Both the position numbers and the translations under genes were made by a program. Below are positions 16,740 to 26,346 of a DNA stretch of 64,000 nt, piece after piece. The DNA comes from Acidovorax sp. A1169 (lineage in GTDB: Bacteria > Pseudomonadota > Gammaproteobacteria > Burkholderiales > Burkholderiaceae_C): the NCBI RefSeq assembly GCF_030704685.1, contig NZ_JAUZDX010000004.1:186001-250000 (forward strand), in the 5' to 3' direction. Numbering within the stretch: position 1 is the stretch's first letter; each line of letters begins with the position of its first letter. The notes beneath the pieces were generated by a model. That model did no database searches. It was not told the origin of the DNA and worked only from the letters and a program-made list of their open reading frames with translations.

Positions 16740-17684
16740 TTATTGCTGAATGAAGTTCAGAAGGTCGTTGTTGAGCCGGTCCTTGTGCGTGTCGGTCAAC
16801 CCGTGCGGTGCACCGGGGTAGACGATGAGCCTGGCGTTCTTGACCAACCGGGCCGAGGCACGGCCCGACGCATCGATGGGCACGATCTGGTCGTCATCGC
16901 CATGGATCACCAGCGTGGGCACGTCGAAGCGCTTGAGGTCTTCAGTGAAGTCGGTGGCCGAGAACGCGGCGATGGAGTCGTAGGTGTTCTTGTGGCCGCC
17001 CAGCATGCCCTGGTGCCAGAACGACTGGATGGCGCCTTGCGACACCTTGGCGCCCGGGCGGTTGAAGCCGAAGAACGGCCCCGAGGCAATGTCCAGGTAG
17101 AGCTGCGAACGGTTTTCGAGCGAACCATTGCGAATGCCGTCGAACACCTCTATGGGCAAGCCACCCTGGTTGCTGGCCGTCTTGAGCATCAGCGGCGGCA
17201 CCGCGCTGACCAGCACCGCCTTCTTCACCTTGGCCGTGCCGTGGCGGCCGATGTAGCGCGCAACTTCACCACCGCCGGTTGAGAAACCGACCAGGGTCAC
17301 GTCCTTGAGCTTCAAGGCATCGATCACTGCGGCGAGGTCGTCGGCGTAGTGGTCCATGTCGTTGCCTTCCCAGGGCTGGGCCGAGCGGCCATGGCCCCGG
17401 CGGTCGTGCGCGACCACACGGTAGCCCTTGGAGGCCAGGAAGATCATCTGCGACTCCCAGCTATCGGAATCGAGCGGCCAGCCGTGGCTGAAGGTCACCA
17501 CCGGTCCGTTGCGTGGCCCCCAGTCCTTGTAATACAGCTGCACGCCATCGGGCGTGGTGATGGTGCTGGCACTTTGCACCACGGCAGCCGGGCGGCCGGC
17601 AGTTGCCTTGTCGGCGGCGGTCGCTGCGGCGGTGCAGGCGATGGCGAGTGCTGCGATGCTGAAGATACGGGGAAGGGCTTTCAT
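16740..17684 (-). CDS. Exported alpha/beta hydrolase (non-heme haloperoxidase-like)
   Basis: 314 aa with a signal peptide ([24 protein letters not shown]). The alpha/beta hydrolase fold shows [15 protein letters not shown], the nucleophile elbow GFSTGGGE (Ser), the acid in HGDDDQIVP (Asp) and a catalytic His in YPGAPHGL. It closely resembles chloroperoxidase-type hydrolases, which are usually esterases; export to the periplasm is somewhat unusual for them. It is divergent from an AraC regulator, 102 bp away, which probably controls it. Physiological substrate unknown. Confidence 0.92.
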   Translation of the reverse strand: MKALPRIFSIAALAIACTAAATAADKATAGRPAAVVQSASTITTPDGVQLYYKDWGPRNGPVVTFSHGWPLDSDSWESQMIFLASKGYRVVAHDRRGHGRSAQPWEGNDMDHYADDLAAVIDALKLKDVTLVGFSTGGGEVARYIGRHGTAKVKKAVLVSAVPPLMLKTASNQGGLPIEVFDGIRNGSLENRSQLYLDIASGPFFGFNRPGAKVSQGAIQSFWHQGMLGGHKNTYDSIAAFSATDFTEDLKRFDVPTLVIHGDDDQIVPIDASGRASARLVKNARLIVYPGAPHGLTDTHKDRLNNDLLNFIQQ

Positions 17685-17786
17685 GGCGGTCCTTGGTGGG
17701 CTTGTCAAATCGACAGAAAGAACTTTATCGCCCCAAGACGAACGATTGGTGATAAAAAGTCTTAATAATTTGACCTTGAGTATTAA

Positions 17787-18656
17787 ATGACCGATCGACT
17801 CGACGCTCTTCTGGCGCACTTCAGCGTGACGGCCAACGTGTTCCACACCGGCGCGCTGTGTGGCGTCAATGAGCTGGACGGGGGCGGCGATTGCGGTCAG
17901 CTGCACCTGGTGCGCCGGGGCGAGGTGGGGGTGAGCCACGGGGGCGCCGAGGTGCTGCGCATCACCCGGCCGAGCCTGCTGCTGTACCCCTTGCCGATGG
18001 CGCATCGCTTCATCACCGACACCCAGAACGGCGCGGACTTTGCGTGTGCGCAGCTGCGGTTTGAAGGCGGCGCGGCCAACCCCATCTGCGCCGCGCTGCC
18101 GCCGTTCGTATGCCGGCCACTGGATGAGATCCAGGGCTCGGCCGAAGCACTCTCGCTGCTCTTTGGCGAGGCATTTGCGGCCAATTGCGGCCGGCGGGCA
18201 ATGCTCAACCGCCTTTTCGAGATCGTCTTCATCCAGGTGCTGCGCCAGCTCATGGAGCAGGGCCAGACGGGTGCAGGCATGCTCGCAGGGCTGGCCCACA
18301 CCAAGCTGCGCCATGCGCTCGTGGACATGCACGAAAACCCCCGCCTGGAATGGACATTGGATGCACTGGCCGAGCGGGCGGGCATGTCGCGCAGCGTGTT
18401 CGCCACCCAATTTCGCGACACGGTGGGCTGCACTCCCGGAGCCTACCTGCAGCGCTGGCGCGTAGGCCTGGCGCAGAAGGCGTTGCGGCAAGGGCAGTCG
18501 CTGCGGTGGATTGCCGAGGAGGTGGGCTATGGCAGCGAATCGGCTCTGTCGCGGGCTTTCAAGGCGCAATGCGGGCTGTCGCCGCGCGAGTGGAAGCAGG
18601 CGCAGCAAGGGCACCCACAGGCCAGTGCGCCGGACGTACAACCAGGCCGCAGCTAG
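17787..18656 (+). CDS. AraC family transcriptional regulator (cupin_6 N-domain)
   Basis: 289 aa. The N-terminal ligand domain is of the AraC cupin_6 type, opening [20 protein letters not shown] with the PLPMAHRF segment, and the C-terminal double helix-turn-helix has [19 protein letters not shown] and [21 protein letters not shown], ending [22 protein letters not shown]. Regulators of this type often activate an adjacent divergent oxidoreductase or hydrolase gene, here the alpha/beta hydrolase. ATG at 17787. Confidence 0.94.
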   Translation: MTDRLDALLAHFSVTANVFHTGALCGVNELDGGGDCGQLHLVRRGEVGVSHGGAEVLRITRPSLLLYPLPMAHRFITDTQNGADFACAQLRFEGGAANPICAALPPFVCRPLDEIQGSAEALSLLFGEAFAANCGRRAMLNRLFEIVFIQVLRQLMEQGQTGAGMLAGLAHTKLRHALVDMHENPRLEWTLDALAERAGMSRSVFATQFRDTVGCTPGAYLQRWRVGLAQKALRQGQSLRWIAEEVGYGSESALSRAFKAQCGLSPREWKQAQQGHPQASAPDVQPGRS

Positions 18657-18760
18657 AATTTATTCGCGCCCGGTGGAATAAATCGCCAGGCCCATGTGTT
18701 TACCCAGATGCAAGGCGGCATGTGCCGTTGCCTGCAATCCCTCTTCCACCTGGAGAAACC

Positions 18761-19129
18761 ATGAAAAAGACCCTGTTGTCCATCGCCGCATTCGTTGCCA
18801 TTGCCGGCTGCTCCACCATGGCCGCCGATGGCCCCGTGAAAACCATGGATGGCGTGCTCGTGGGTGCCGGCGGCATGACGCTGTACACCTTCGACCGCGA
18901 TGCTGCCGGCAGCGGCAAGTCGGTGTGCAACGGCCCCTGCGCCACCAACTGGCCGCCGCTGATGGCCGCCAAGGCACCGGGCAGTGACTACAGCGTGGTG
19001 ACGCGCGACGATGGCAAGACCCAACTGGCCTACAAGGGCAAGCCGCTGTACTACTGGGTCAAGGACACCAAGCCCGGAGACAAGACGGGCGACGGCGTGA
19101 ACCAGGTGTGGCGCACGGCACGCCCCTGA
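18761..19129 (+). CDS. Lipoprotein with Yx(F/W)xxD repeats (PF03640 family)
   Basis: 122-aa lipoprotein: signal sequence ending IAGC, then MAADGPVKTMDGVLVG. It contains the family signatures LYTFDRDAAGSGKSVCNGPC and LYYWVKDTKPGDKTGDGV. The role of the family is unknown, though it often lies with ECF sigma factors and cupredoxins. The ECF sigma gene begins 19 bp downstream, so it is probably the first gene of that operon. A GGAG ribosome site precedes ATG at 18761. Confidence 0.88.
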   Translation: MKKTLLSIAAFVAIAGCSTMAADGPVKTMDGVLVGAGGMTLYTFDRDAAGSGKSVCNGPCATNWPPLMAAKAPGSDYSVVTRDDGKTQLAYKGKPLYYWVKDTKPGDKTGDGVNQVWRTARP

Positions 19130-19148
19130 TCGCCCCCCTCCCTTCGGC

Positions 19149-19721
19149 ATGAACCGCACCCAGGTCGTCGAACAGCTGCCCGCATTGCGCCGATATGCGC
19201 GGGTGCTCACGGGCGATGCCTGGGCGGCCGACGACCTGGTGCAGGACACGCTGGAGCGGGCCTGCAGCAAGTGGCTGCTGTGGCGCACGGGCAGCGACCT
19301 GCGTGCCTGGTTGTTCACGCTGATGCACAACCTGTACCTCAACCAGTTGCGCACCCAGCCGCCGCAGCCCCACCTGGACCTGGACGAGCTGCACGACAGC
19401 CTGCAGGGCAGCACCGGCATGGGCGATGATGCGCTGGACCTGGAGCGCTGCCTGCAGCGCCTGCCGCCCGAGCAGCGCGCCGTGCTGCTCCTGGTGACGC
19501 TGGAGGACATGGACTATGGCGACACGGCGCGCATTCTGGGCATCCCCGTGGGCACGGTGATGTCGCGCCTGTCGCGTGCGCGCAGCCGTCTGCGCCTGCT
19601 GATGGAGCGTGCGCCTGCCGCCTCGGCCAGCCCCAACACAGCGCCCCTGGCAGCCACCGAGAATCACCCGGACCGCGGTGCACCTGCCGGCCAGCCAACC
19701 ACCTTGCGCCGCCTCAAATGA
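19149..19721 (+). CDS. ECF RNA polymerase sigma factor
   Basis: 190 aa. Region 2 includes LRRYARVLTGDAWAADDLVQDTLERA and a LRAWLFTLMHNLYLNQLR stretch; region 4 includes LPPEQRAVLLLVTLEDMDYGDTARILGIPVGTVMSRLSRAR. It directs polymerase to extracytoplasmic-stress-type promoters. Its stop overlaps the start of the anti-sigma gene (ATGA), so the two products are made in a fixed ratio. The tail after region 4 is Pro/Ala-rich and lacks homology. The target promoters cannot be determined here. Confidence 0.95.
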   Translation: MNRTQVVEQLPALRRYARVLTGDAWAADDLVQDTLERACSKWLLWRTGSDLRAWLFTLMHNLYLNQLRTQPPQPHLDLDELHDSLQGSTGMGDDALDLERCLQRLPPEQRAVLLLVTLEDMDYGDTARILGIPVGTVMSRLSRARSRLRLLMERAPAASASPNTAPLAATENHPDRGAPAGQPTTLRRLK

Positions 19722-20614
19722 TGAAGCCCGAGCGCCAGCCCGCCATGGACAAGCACCACCACCCTGCCCCACCCACCGACGACGAAGCCGCACGGCATGG
19801 GCTGGCGGATGGACGCCTGTCGCCAGCCGCTGCGGCCGCGTTGCGCCGCCGGCTTGAAGGCCAGGCCGGCGCGCAAGAGACCCTGGCGCACTGGCAGCAG
19901 CAGCGTCAGCAACTGCGTGCCCTGCACCAGGGCGTGCTGGACGAGCCCGTGCCCGAGGCCCTGGTGGCCGCCGCACTGCGCACGTCGGCCCGCAGGGAGC
20001 GGCAGGACCAATGGTGGCGCTGGGGGGGCATGGCAGCGTCGGTGCTGCTGGCGTTTGCCCTGGGCTGGACCGGGCGCAGCCTGTGGCCAGCCACGGGCCG
20101 CACCGACAGCCAGGCCCTGGTGCTGGCCGCCACGGGGCAGCGCTTTGCCCAGCAGGCCGCCGTGGCGCATGCCGTGTACCAACCTGAGGTGCGCCACCCC
20201 GTGGAGGTGCCTGCCGCGCAGCAGGAGCACCTGGTGCAGTGGCTCTCCAAGCGGCTGGGCCGCCCGCTCAAGCTGCCCGTGCTGGCCGATGAAGGCTACG
20301 AACTGGTGGGTGGCCGCCTGCTGCCCGGCGATGCGGGCGCACGCGCGCAGTTCATGTACCAGAACACCAAGGGCGAGCGCATCACCCTGTACCTGGGCGC
20401 CATCGCGCGGCCCGGCGCCCCGGTAGCTCCCGTTGCTGCCAAGCCCGGCGCGCCGGCAGCGCCCAGTGCGGCAGAGACCGCCTTCCAGTTCACCGGCGAT
20501 GGGCCCGTGCCTGGCTTCTACTGGGTGGACCAGGGCTTTGGATATGCCTTGAGCGGCCAGCTGTCGCGCCAGGAGTTGCTTACGCTGGCAGCGGCGGTGC
20601 ACCGGCAGCGGTAG
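19718..20614 (+). CDS. Anti-sigma factor, membrane-anchored
   Basis: 298 aa. N-terminal cytoplasmic part of about 95 residues (LADGRLSPAAAAALRRRLEG helices), one transmembrane segment (WGGMAASVLLAFALGW), then a periplasmic domain with a LGRPLKLPVLADEGYELVGGRLLP segment. It resembles the FecR/RskA-like anti-sigma factors of uncharacterised ECF groups. It overlaps the sigma gene by 4 bp and should sequester it at the membrane until a periplasmic signal releases it. Confidence 0.85.
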   Translation: MMKPERQPAMDKHHHPAPPTDDEAARHGLADGRLSPAAAAALRRRLEGQAGAQETLAHWQQQRQQLRALHQGVLDEPVPEALVAAALRTSARRERQDQWWRWGGMAASVLLAFALGWTGRSLWPATGRTDSQALVLAATGQRFAQQAAVAHAVYQPEVRHPVEVPAAQQEHLVQWLSKRLGRPLKLPVLADEGYELVGGRLLPGDAGARAQFMYQNTKGERITLYLGAIARPGAPVAPVAAKPGAPAAPSAAETAFQFTGDGPVPGFYWVDQGFGYALSGQLSRQELLTLAAAVHRQR

Positions 20615-20711
20615 CCCTCACCCGATCCGCCGATCTGGCACGGTTTTGCCCTGCTTTTCCGGCGACCGGCCGGCGCGGATTGCCATCAGACTGTTGCGCG
20701 CAGCAACACCG

Positions 20712-20936
20712 ATGGATCGATTCGCCATGACGACAGCACACAGCAGCACGGGTTCTCCGGCCTCCACGTTGGGCCGTGCCGTCGACCCATCGGGCAGAGC
20801 AGAGGTGCGGGCAGCCGACACACAGGCGGCACGTGCGACTGCGCACACCGGGCTGTCCAACGAAAAGCTCGAGTCGATGCTGCTGCGCATGCACGCGCAG
20901 GCGCAGGCGCCAAAGGCCGTGGCAGCAGGGGCCTGA
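20712..20936 (+). CDS. Possible small hypothetical protein
   Basis: A 74-codon frame from ATG 20712 in an otherwise empty 363-bp gap after the anti-sigma gene. Ser/Thr/Ala-rich with a short amphipathic C-terminal part (NEKLESMLLRMHAQAQAPK). There is no strong ribosome site and no recognised family. It could be non-coding; an overlapping opposite-strand frame is equally open. Confidence 0.3.
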   Translation: MDRFAMTTAHSSTGSPASTLGRAVDPSGRAEVRAADTQAARATAHTGLSNEKLESMLLRMHAQAQAPKAVAAGA

Positions 20937-20977
20937 CGAGAACCCGCTGACGAGGTCAGCGGGCCCCGCGTTCTCAC

Positions 20978-22096
20978 TCACACCAAGGCTGCCAATGGAT
21001 GCGAGTGCGCGGGCCAGGGGCTGGCGAAGAACGGTGCCACCATCGCGGGCGTTACGTCTTCGATGCGTGCGGGGTTCCACTTCGGCGCATGGTCCTTGTC
21101 CACGGCCAGGGCGCGGATGCCCTCCACCGTTTCGCTCTGGCCGGGGCGCAGGTAAAAGCAGTGGCGCACCATGTCGCGCTCCATGCGCAGGTCGTCGGCC
21201 AGGCCCATGCCGCGCGCACGGCGGATCTGTTCGAGCACCACGTGCAGCATCAGCGGCGAGCGCTTGCGCAGCGTGGCAACGGTGGCGCGCGCCCAGTCGG
21301 AATCGGCGGCTTCGAGCGCGCGCACGATCTCGCCCACGGTGGGCAACGCGAAGTAAGTATCCGCCTGCGCCAGTTCTACCGCAACAGCCTGGTTCTTCGG
21401 CAGCAGGCGCGCAACGACGAAGGCCTTGACGGCTTGCGCATCGGCAAACTGCTGCGTGCCCAGGGCCTCCCACACGGGGGCCTGCTGGTCCACCGGGATG
21501 CAGCCATCGGCCAGGTTGCAGGCCACGGCCGCATCGGCGCCGATGGTGTCGCCCGTGAGCGCCAGCCATTCGCCCGCGCTGCCGGGGCAGCGCGCCAGGA
21601 AATAGCCGCCACCCACGTCCGGGAACAGGCCGATGGCCGTCTCGGGCATGGCCATCTTCGTGCGCTCGGTCACCACGCGCAGCGCGGCGCCCTGGCTGAT
21701 GCCCATGCCGCCGCCCATGACGATGCCGTCCATGAAGGCGATGTAGGGCTTGGCGTAGTTGTGGATCAGGTGGTTGAGCGCGTATTCCTCGGTGAAGAAG
21801 TCCTCAAGCTGCGGGTTGCCCTGGCTGCCGGCCTGGTGCAAAAAGCGGATGTCGCCACCGGCGCAGAAGGCGCCGAAGGGGCCTTCCTTGTTGCTGCCGC
21901 GGATGGCTACGGCCAGCACTGCATCGTCGTGCTGCCAAGCCAGCAGAATGGCCATGAGGTCGCGCACCATGCCCAGCGACAGCGCGTTGAGCGCGCGCGG
22001 GCGGTTCAGCGTGATGAAGCCCACCTGGCCGCGCACTTCGCTCAGCACTTCGGCAGCGGCAGCCGTATTTGTTGCAGTCATGGTCGTCTCCGTCAT
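20978..22096 (-). CDS. Enoyl-CoA hydratase/isomerase family protein, 3-hydroxyisobutyryl-CoA hydrolase-like
   Basis: 372 aa, crotonase fold of the longer ECH_2 type. FITLNRPRALNALSLGMV, FCAGGDIRFLHQ and MDGIVMGGGMGISQGAALRVVTE form the CoA-binding and oxyanion parts, and MPETAIGLFPDVGGGYFLARCPG is typical of 3-hydroxyisobutyryl-CoA hydrolases of valine catabolism. Start at 22096 has AAGGA about eight bases before it; it overlaps the exporter stop as ATGA. The rest of the valine pathway is at 54-59 kb, so this would be a separately placed step. A general enoyl-CoA hydratase role cannot be excluded. Confidence 0.9.
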   Translation of the reverse strand: MTETTMTATNTAAAAEVLSEVRGQVGFITLNRPRALNALSLGMVRDLMAILLAWQHDDAVLAVAIRGSNKEGPFGAFCAGGDIRFLHQAGSQGNPQLEDFFTEEYALNHLIHNYAKPYIAFMDGIVMGGGMGISQGAALRVVTERTKMAMPETAIGLFPDVGGGYFLARCPGSAGEWLALTGDTIGADAAVACNLADGCIPVDQQAPVWEALGTQQFADAQAVKAFVVARLLPKNQAVAVELAQADTYFALPTVGEIVRALEAADSDWARATVATLRKRSPLMLHVVLEQIRRARGMGLADDLRMERDMVRHCFYLRPGQSETVEGIRALAVDKDHAPKWNPARIEDVTPAMVAPFFASPWPAHSHPLAALV

Positions 22097-23010
22097 TGTT
22101 GTTCCTTGAAAGCCAGTAATTCGTTGAAAACCAGCGCGCCGATCACCAGTGCGCCACCCGTCAGCACGGCGGCAGCGGGCTCTTCGCCCGCGCCCAGCCA
22201 TGCCAGCAAAATACCAAAAATCACTTCGAGCAGGCTCAGCAGAGCCAGTTCGGGCGCCTTGAGCACCTGCCCGCAGCGCACTGCCAGCACGCAGGGGATG
22301 GCCAATTGCACCACGCCCAGCAGGGCCAGCAGCCAAAGGTCATGCGCCGAGGCCTGGAACGGCAGCGCCAGGGGCAGCGTGGTCAGCACCGAGATGACCG
22401 CCCCCACCAGGACAGCGGGCGCCAGGTCCACCGCATGGCCGTGGCGCTGCGCGTGCTGCACCACCGTCCAGTTGATGGCAGCGGCGACGGGCACGCACAA
22501 GGCCACCAGCGTGCCCACCACGGGCAGCCCGGCCATTTGCGAGCCGTACATCCAGGCGATACCCAAGCCTGCCACACCGATGGCAGCCCAGGTGCGCGGC
22601 GCGATGCGGTGGCCGATGAACACGCGCGCGAACAGTGCGGTGAGCAAGGGCCCTGCCGCCATGGTGACCAGCACGTTGGCCACCGGCATGAGCAGAATGG
22701 CCACCATGAAGGCGGTGAACATCACGCTCCAGCACAGGCCCGAGATCCACAGCGCCCGCCCGCTCTGGCGCATGGAGGCGAACACCGCGCGCCCCTGCAG
22801 CACAGGCAGTATGACCAGCAGCGCAGCCAGCGTGAACAGGCTGCGCCAGAAGGTGACCTCGAAGCTGCGCGCCTGCTCCAGGTGGCGCGTGACGACGCCG
22901 GCGATGGACCACATCAGGGTCACGGCGACCATCAGGGCCACGGCCTTTGAATGGGTTAGCTTCACCGGGTTACCGCCATCGCCTGCATCCTTGTCCGTAT
23001 CCCCATCCAT
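22093..23010 (-). CDS. DMT-family (EamA) transporter
   Basis: 305-aa inner-membrane protein with about ten transmembrane helices and two EamA repeats (e.g. MVAVTLMWSIAGVVTRHLEQ in the first, ALVGAVISVLTTLPL-like helices in the second). Such exporters move amino acids or metabolites; the substrate is unknown. Its stop overlaps the downstream hydratase start as ATGA, so both are translated together. ATG at 23010. Confidence 0.9.
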   Translation of the reverse strand: MDGDTDKDAGDGGNPVKLTHSKAVALMVAVTLMWSIAGVVTRHLEQARSFEVTFWRSLFTLAALLVILPVLQGRAVFASMRQSGRALWISGLCWSVMFTAFMVAILLMPVANVLVTMAAGPLLTALFARVFIGHRIAPRTWAAIGVAGLGIAWMYGSQMAGLPVVGTLVALCVPVAAAINWTVVQHAQRHGHAVDLAPAVLVGAVISVLTTLPLALPFQASAHDLWLLALLGVVQLAIPCVLAVRCGQVLKAPELALLSLLEVIFGILLAWLGAGEEPAAAVLTGGALVIGALVFNELLAFKEQQ

Positions 23011-23066
23011 TCATCTCCAGACCACATCCGACAGCCATGACGCATTCCGATGGCGCTGAACGAAAA

Positions 23067-23088
23067 AAGGGCCACAGCAGTGGCCCTT
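23067..23088 (-). terminator. Intrinsic terminator of the translation operon
   Basis: AAGGGCCAC (23067-23075) and GTGGCCCTT (23080-23088) form a 9-bp stem; on the minus strand a run of T follows it (plus-strand A run before 23067). It ends the typA transcript. Confidence 0.85.
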
Positions 23089-23155
23089 CAGCAAGCCTCT
23101 CAGCCTGGTGTCGTCGCCGCCACACCCTCCGCAACGGAGGGTGGACGCAACGCTA

Positions 23156-24976
23156 TCAACGGCCCGCGCGCTTGCGGTCGCTTTCCTTCAGGTGGCGCTT
23201 GCGGATGCGGATGGACTTGGGCGTGATTTCGACCAGTTCGTCGTCCTCGATGAATTCCACGGCGTATTCGAGCGTGGCATCGATGGGCGGCGTGATCTTG
23301 ATCGCGTCTTCCTTGCCCGAGACACGGAAGTTGGTCAGCTGTTTGGTACGCGTGGCGTTCACGACCAGGTCGTTGTCGCGGCTGTGGATGCCGACGATCA
23401 TGCCTTCGTACACGGGGTCATTGGCCTTGACGAACATGCGGCCACGGTCGTCGAGCTTGCCCAGGGCGTAGGTGAAGATTTCACCGTCGTCCATGGAGAT
23501 CAGCACGCCGTTCTTGCGGCCGCCGATGTCGCCCTTGTGCGGCTCGTAGCTGTCGAAGATGTTGCTGATGAGGCCCGAGCCACGCGTCAGGTTCAGGAAT
23601 TCGTTGGTGAAGCCGATCAGGCCCCGCGCAGGAATGCGGTACTCCAGGCGCACGCGGCCACGGCCGTCCGGCTCCATGTTCACCAGCTCGCCCTTGCGCT
23701 CGCCCAGCGCCTGCATCACGCCGCCCTGGTGGCCTTCTTCGATGTCGGCCGTCACCAGTTCGATGGGCTCGTGCTTTTCGCCATTCACGTCGCGGAACAC
23801 GACGCGGGGCTTGGACACGGCCATTTCGTAGCCTTCGCGGCGCATGTTTTCGAGCAGGATGGTCAGGTGCAACTCACCACGGCCCATCACTTCGAAGATG
23901 CCTTCTTCGTCGGTTTCCTTCACGCGCAGGGCCACGTTGTGCTGCAGTTCCTTTTGCAGGCGGTCCCAGATCTGGCGGCTGGTCACGAACTTGCCTTCGC
24001 GGCCGGCCAGCGGCGAGGTGTTCACGCAGAAGTTCATGGTCAGCGTGGGCTCGTCCACCTTGAGCATGGGCAGCGGCGCGGGGTTGGCAGGGTCGGTGAT
24101 GGTCACGCCGATGCCGATGTCTTCGATGCCGTTGATCAGCACGATGTCGCCAGGGCCGGCCGAGGGCGTCTGCATGCGATCGAGGCCCTGGAAGGTCAGC
24201 ACCTGGTTGACGCGGCCCTTGACGGCCTTGCCATCGGGGCCTTCCATGACGACCACGTCCATCATGGGCTTGATGGTGCCCTGGCTGATGCGGCCCACGC
24301 CGATGCGGCCCACGAAGGTGGAGAAGTCCAGCGCCGAGATCTGCAACTGCAGCGGAGCGGCCGGGTCACCCGTGTTCGGGGGAACGTGGCTCAGGATGGT
24401 GTTGAACAGGGCCGACATGTCGGGGCCCCACTGCTCGCCAGGAGCGCCTTCCACCAGCGACGACCAGCCGTTGATGCCCGAGGCGTACACCACGGGGAAG
24501 TCGAGTTGTTCGTCGGTGGCACCGAGCTTGTCGAACAGGTCGAACGCGGCGTTCACGACCTTGTCGGGGTTGGCACCGGGCTTGTCCACCTTGTTCACCA
24601 CCAGGATGGGGCGCAGGCCCAGGGCCAGGGCCTTCTTGGTCACGAAACGCGTCTGGGGCATGGGGCCCTCTTGCGCGTCGATCAGCAGCACCACGCTGTC
24701 GACCATGGACAGGGCACGCTCCACTTCACCGCCGAAGTCCGCGTGACCAGGGGTATCCACGATGTTGATGTGGGTGCCTTCCCAGCTCACGGCACAGTTC
24801 TTGGCCAGGATCGTGATGCCACGCTCTTTTTCAATCGCGTTGTTGTCCATCACGGTGTCGACGACCTTTTCGTGGTCGGCGAAGGTGCCGGACTGGCGCA
24901 GCAATTGGTCCACCATGGTGGTCTTGCCATGGTCAACGTGGGCGATGATGGCGATGTTGCGGATCTGTTTAGTCAT
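23156..24976 (-). CDS. typA: Ribosome-binding GTPase TypA/BipA
   Basis: 606-aa translational GTPase that assists ribosome assembly and stress adaptation. G1 [10 protein letters not shown], switch [20 protein letters not shown]4 NKVDKPGA, then EF-G-like domains III and V and the C-terminal domain ending [15 protein letters not shown]. Full length. It overlaps the stop of truB by 4 bp (ATGA), so it is the last gene of the rimP operon. Confidence 0.97.
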   Translation of the reverse strand: MTKQIRNIAIIAHVDHGKTTMVDQLLRQSGTFADHEKVVDTVMDNNAIEKERGITILAKNCAVSWEGTHINIVDTPGHADFGGEVERALSMVDSVVLLIDAQEGPMPQTRFVTKKALALGLRPILVVNKVDKPGANPDKVVNAAFDLFDKLGATDEQLDFPVVYASGINGWSSLVEGAPGEQWGPDMSALFNTILSHVPPNTGDPAAPLQLQISALDFSTFVGRIGVGRISQGTIKPMMDVVVMEGPDGKAVKGRVNQVLTFQGLDRMQTPSAGPGDIVLINGIEDIGIGVTITDPANPAPLPMLKVDEPTLTMNFCVNTSPLAGREGKFVTSRQIWDRLQKELQHNVALRVKETDEEGIFEVMGRGELHLTILLENMRREGYEMAVSKPRVVFRDVNGEKHEPIELVTADIEEGHQGGVMQALGERKGELVNMEPDGRGRVRLEYRIPARGLIGFTNEFLNLTRGSGLISNIFDSYEPHKGDIGGRKNGVLISMDDGEIFTYALGKLDDRGRMFVKANDPVYEGMIVGIHSRDNDLVVNATRTKQLTNFRVSGKEDAIKITPPIDATLEYAVEFIEDDELVEITPKSIRIRKRHLKESDRKRAGR

Positions 24977-25965
24977 AGTTTTTCCAATGTGCCGCTGGCT
25001 TGCAGGTGCGGCGTACCTTCCAAAATTTGTTGAATTTCCAGCGGACTCAGGAGCCTGTCGGGCACCAGCTCCCCGCCCACGATGTGGCCCACCCCCAGCA
25101 GTGCCGGGGGATTGTCGCCAAAAACCGCCACAGCCCCGGCATCGGGCCAGGTGCCTCGGCGGCGTACGCCCGACAGGAAGCGAGCAGCATTCTCGCTGTC
25201 CAGCGTGACACGCACGTGTTGCGCCAGCAGGGACTCGGGCGGCTCCAGCTGCGCCAGGCGCTCCCCCTCCTCCATGGCTTCGAGCTGCGCCAGCGTGACA
25301 CAGCGCTCCACCCCGATACCCCCGGTATCGATGCGGCGCAAAAAGGTAAGGTGCGCACCGAAACCCAGCGCAGCGCCCACGTCCTCACCCAGCGTGCGGA
25401 TGTAGGTGCCTTTGCTGCACTGCACCACCATTTTAACGGCGATGGCATCCGGATTGTCCGCCAGCAGCGTGAGGGAAAGCGAATGGATCACCACGTCGCG
25501 TGCGGGCCGGTCCACCTCGATGCCGGCGCGCGCGTATTCATAGAGGGCCTTGCCGTCCTTCTTGAGGGCACTGTACATCGGCGGCACCTGCTGAAGGGGG
25601 CCGGTGAACTGCAGCTGCACGGCGGCCAGGCGCTCGGGCGTGAGTTCGGCCAGCACCACGGGGCGGCGCTCGACCACATCGCCCTCGGCATCGCCGGTGG
25701 TGGTGGTCACGCCCAGCAGGGCCACAGCCTCATAGGTCTTGGGGGCATCGAGCTGCAGCTGGCTGAACTTGGTGGCCGCGCCAAAGCACAGCGGCAGCAC
25801 GCCGCTGGCCAGCGGATCGAGCGTGCCGGTATGGCCCGCTTTTTCGGCGCGCAACAGCCATTTCGCCTTTTGCAAGGCGTCGTTACTCGACAGGCCGAGC
25901 GGTTTGTCCAGCAGCAACACCCCATGCACAGGGCGCCGCTGCACCCTGGTGCGAGGCGAGTGCAT
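24973..25965 (-). CDS. truB: tRNA pseudouridine-55 synthase TruB
   Basis: Makes pseudouridine 55 in tRNA T-loops. 330 aa. Start [21 protein letters not shown]; catalytic Asp in [16 protein letters not shown]; further motifs [17 protein letters not shown] and [13 protein letters not shown]. The C-terminal PUA-like part is present ([11 protein letters not shown]). It overlaps typA and follows rbfA by 3 bp. Confidence 0.97.
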   Translation of the reverse strand: MHSPRTRVQRRPVHGVLLLDKPLGLSSNDALQKAKWLLRAEKAGHTGTLDPLASGVLPLCFGAATKFSQLQLDAPKTYEAVALLGVTTTTGDAEGDVVERRPVVLAELTPERLAAVQLQFTGPLQQVPPMYSALKKDGKALYEYARAGIEVDRPARDVVIHSLSLTLLADNPDAIAVKMVVQCSKGTYIRTLGEDVGAALGFGAHLTFLRRIDTGGIGVERCVTLAQLEAMEEGERLAQLEPPESLLAQHVRVTLDSENAARFLSGVRRRGTWPDAGAVAVFGDNPPALLGVGHIVGGELVPDRLLSPLEIQQILEGTPHLQASGTLEKL

Positions 25966-25968
25966 GGA

Positions 25969-26343
25969 CTACTCCTCTTGGGCGCGCGAAGAGACGGCCT
26001 TGGCGATCAAGGCGTTCATGTCGGCCGCACGCTCGGAGGTGCGGTCGTACACGAAGTGCAGCGTGGGCACCGTGTGGATGTGCAGGCGCTTGAACAGGCC
26101 ATTGCGCAGGAACCCAGCCGCCTGGTTGAGCGCCGCCTGTGTTTCCACAGGGTCGCCCACCAGCAGGCTGAAGAACACCTTGGCGTGCGCGTAGTCGGGA
26201 GTCACCTCCACACCCTGCAGCGTCACCATGCCCACGCGCGGGTCTTTCAACTCGCGCGCGATCAGCTCCGTCAGATCGCGCTGGATCTGATCGGCGACCT
26301 TGAAGGCGCGGTTCGGGGTGGAGGACTTCTTCTTCGCAGCCAT
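25969..26343 (-). CDS. rbfA: 30S ribosome-binding factor RbfA
   Basis: 124-aa ribosome maturation factor for the 30S subunit with the KH-like fold: [47 protein letters not shown] and [20 protein letters not shown]. Three bases separate its stop from the start of truB and three from the infB stop before it. Confidence 0.96.
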   Translation of the reverse strand: MAAKKKSSTPNRAFKVADQIQRDLTELIARELKDPRVGMVTLQGVEVTPDYAHAKVFFSLLVGDPVETQAALNQAAGFLRNGLFKRLHIHTVPTLHFVYDRTSERAADMNALIAKAVSSRAQEE

Positions 26344-26346
26344 CGG

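Noticed and set aside
20618..20977. Minus-strand 119-codon frame after the anti-sigma gene
   Set aside because: Ser/Ala/Arg-rich, no family, overlaps another equally weak frame.
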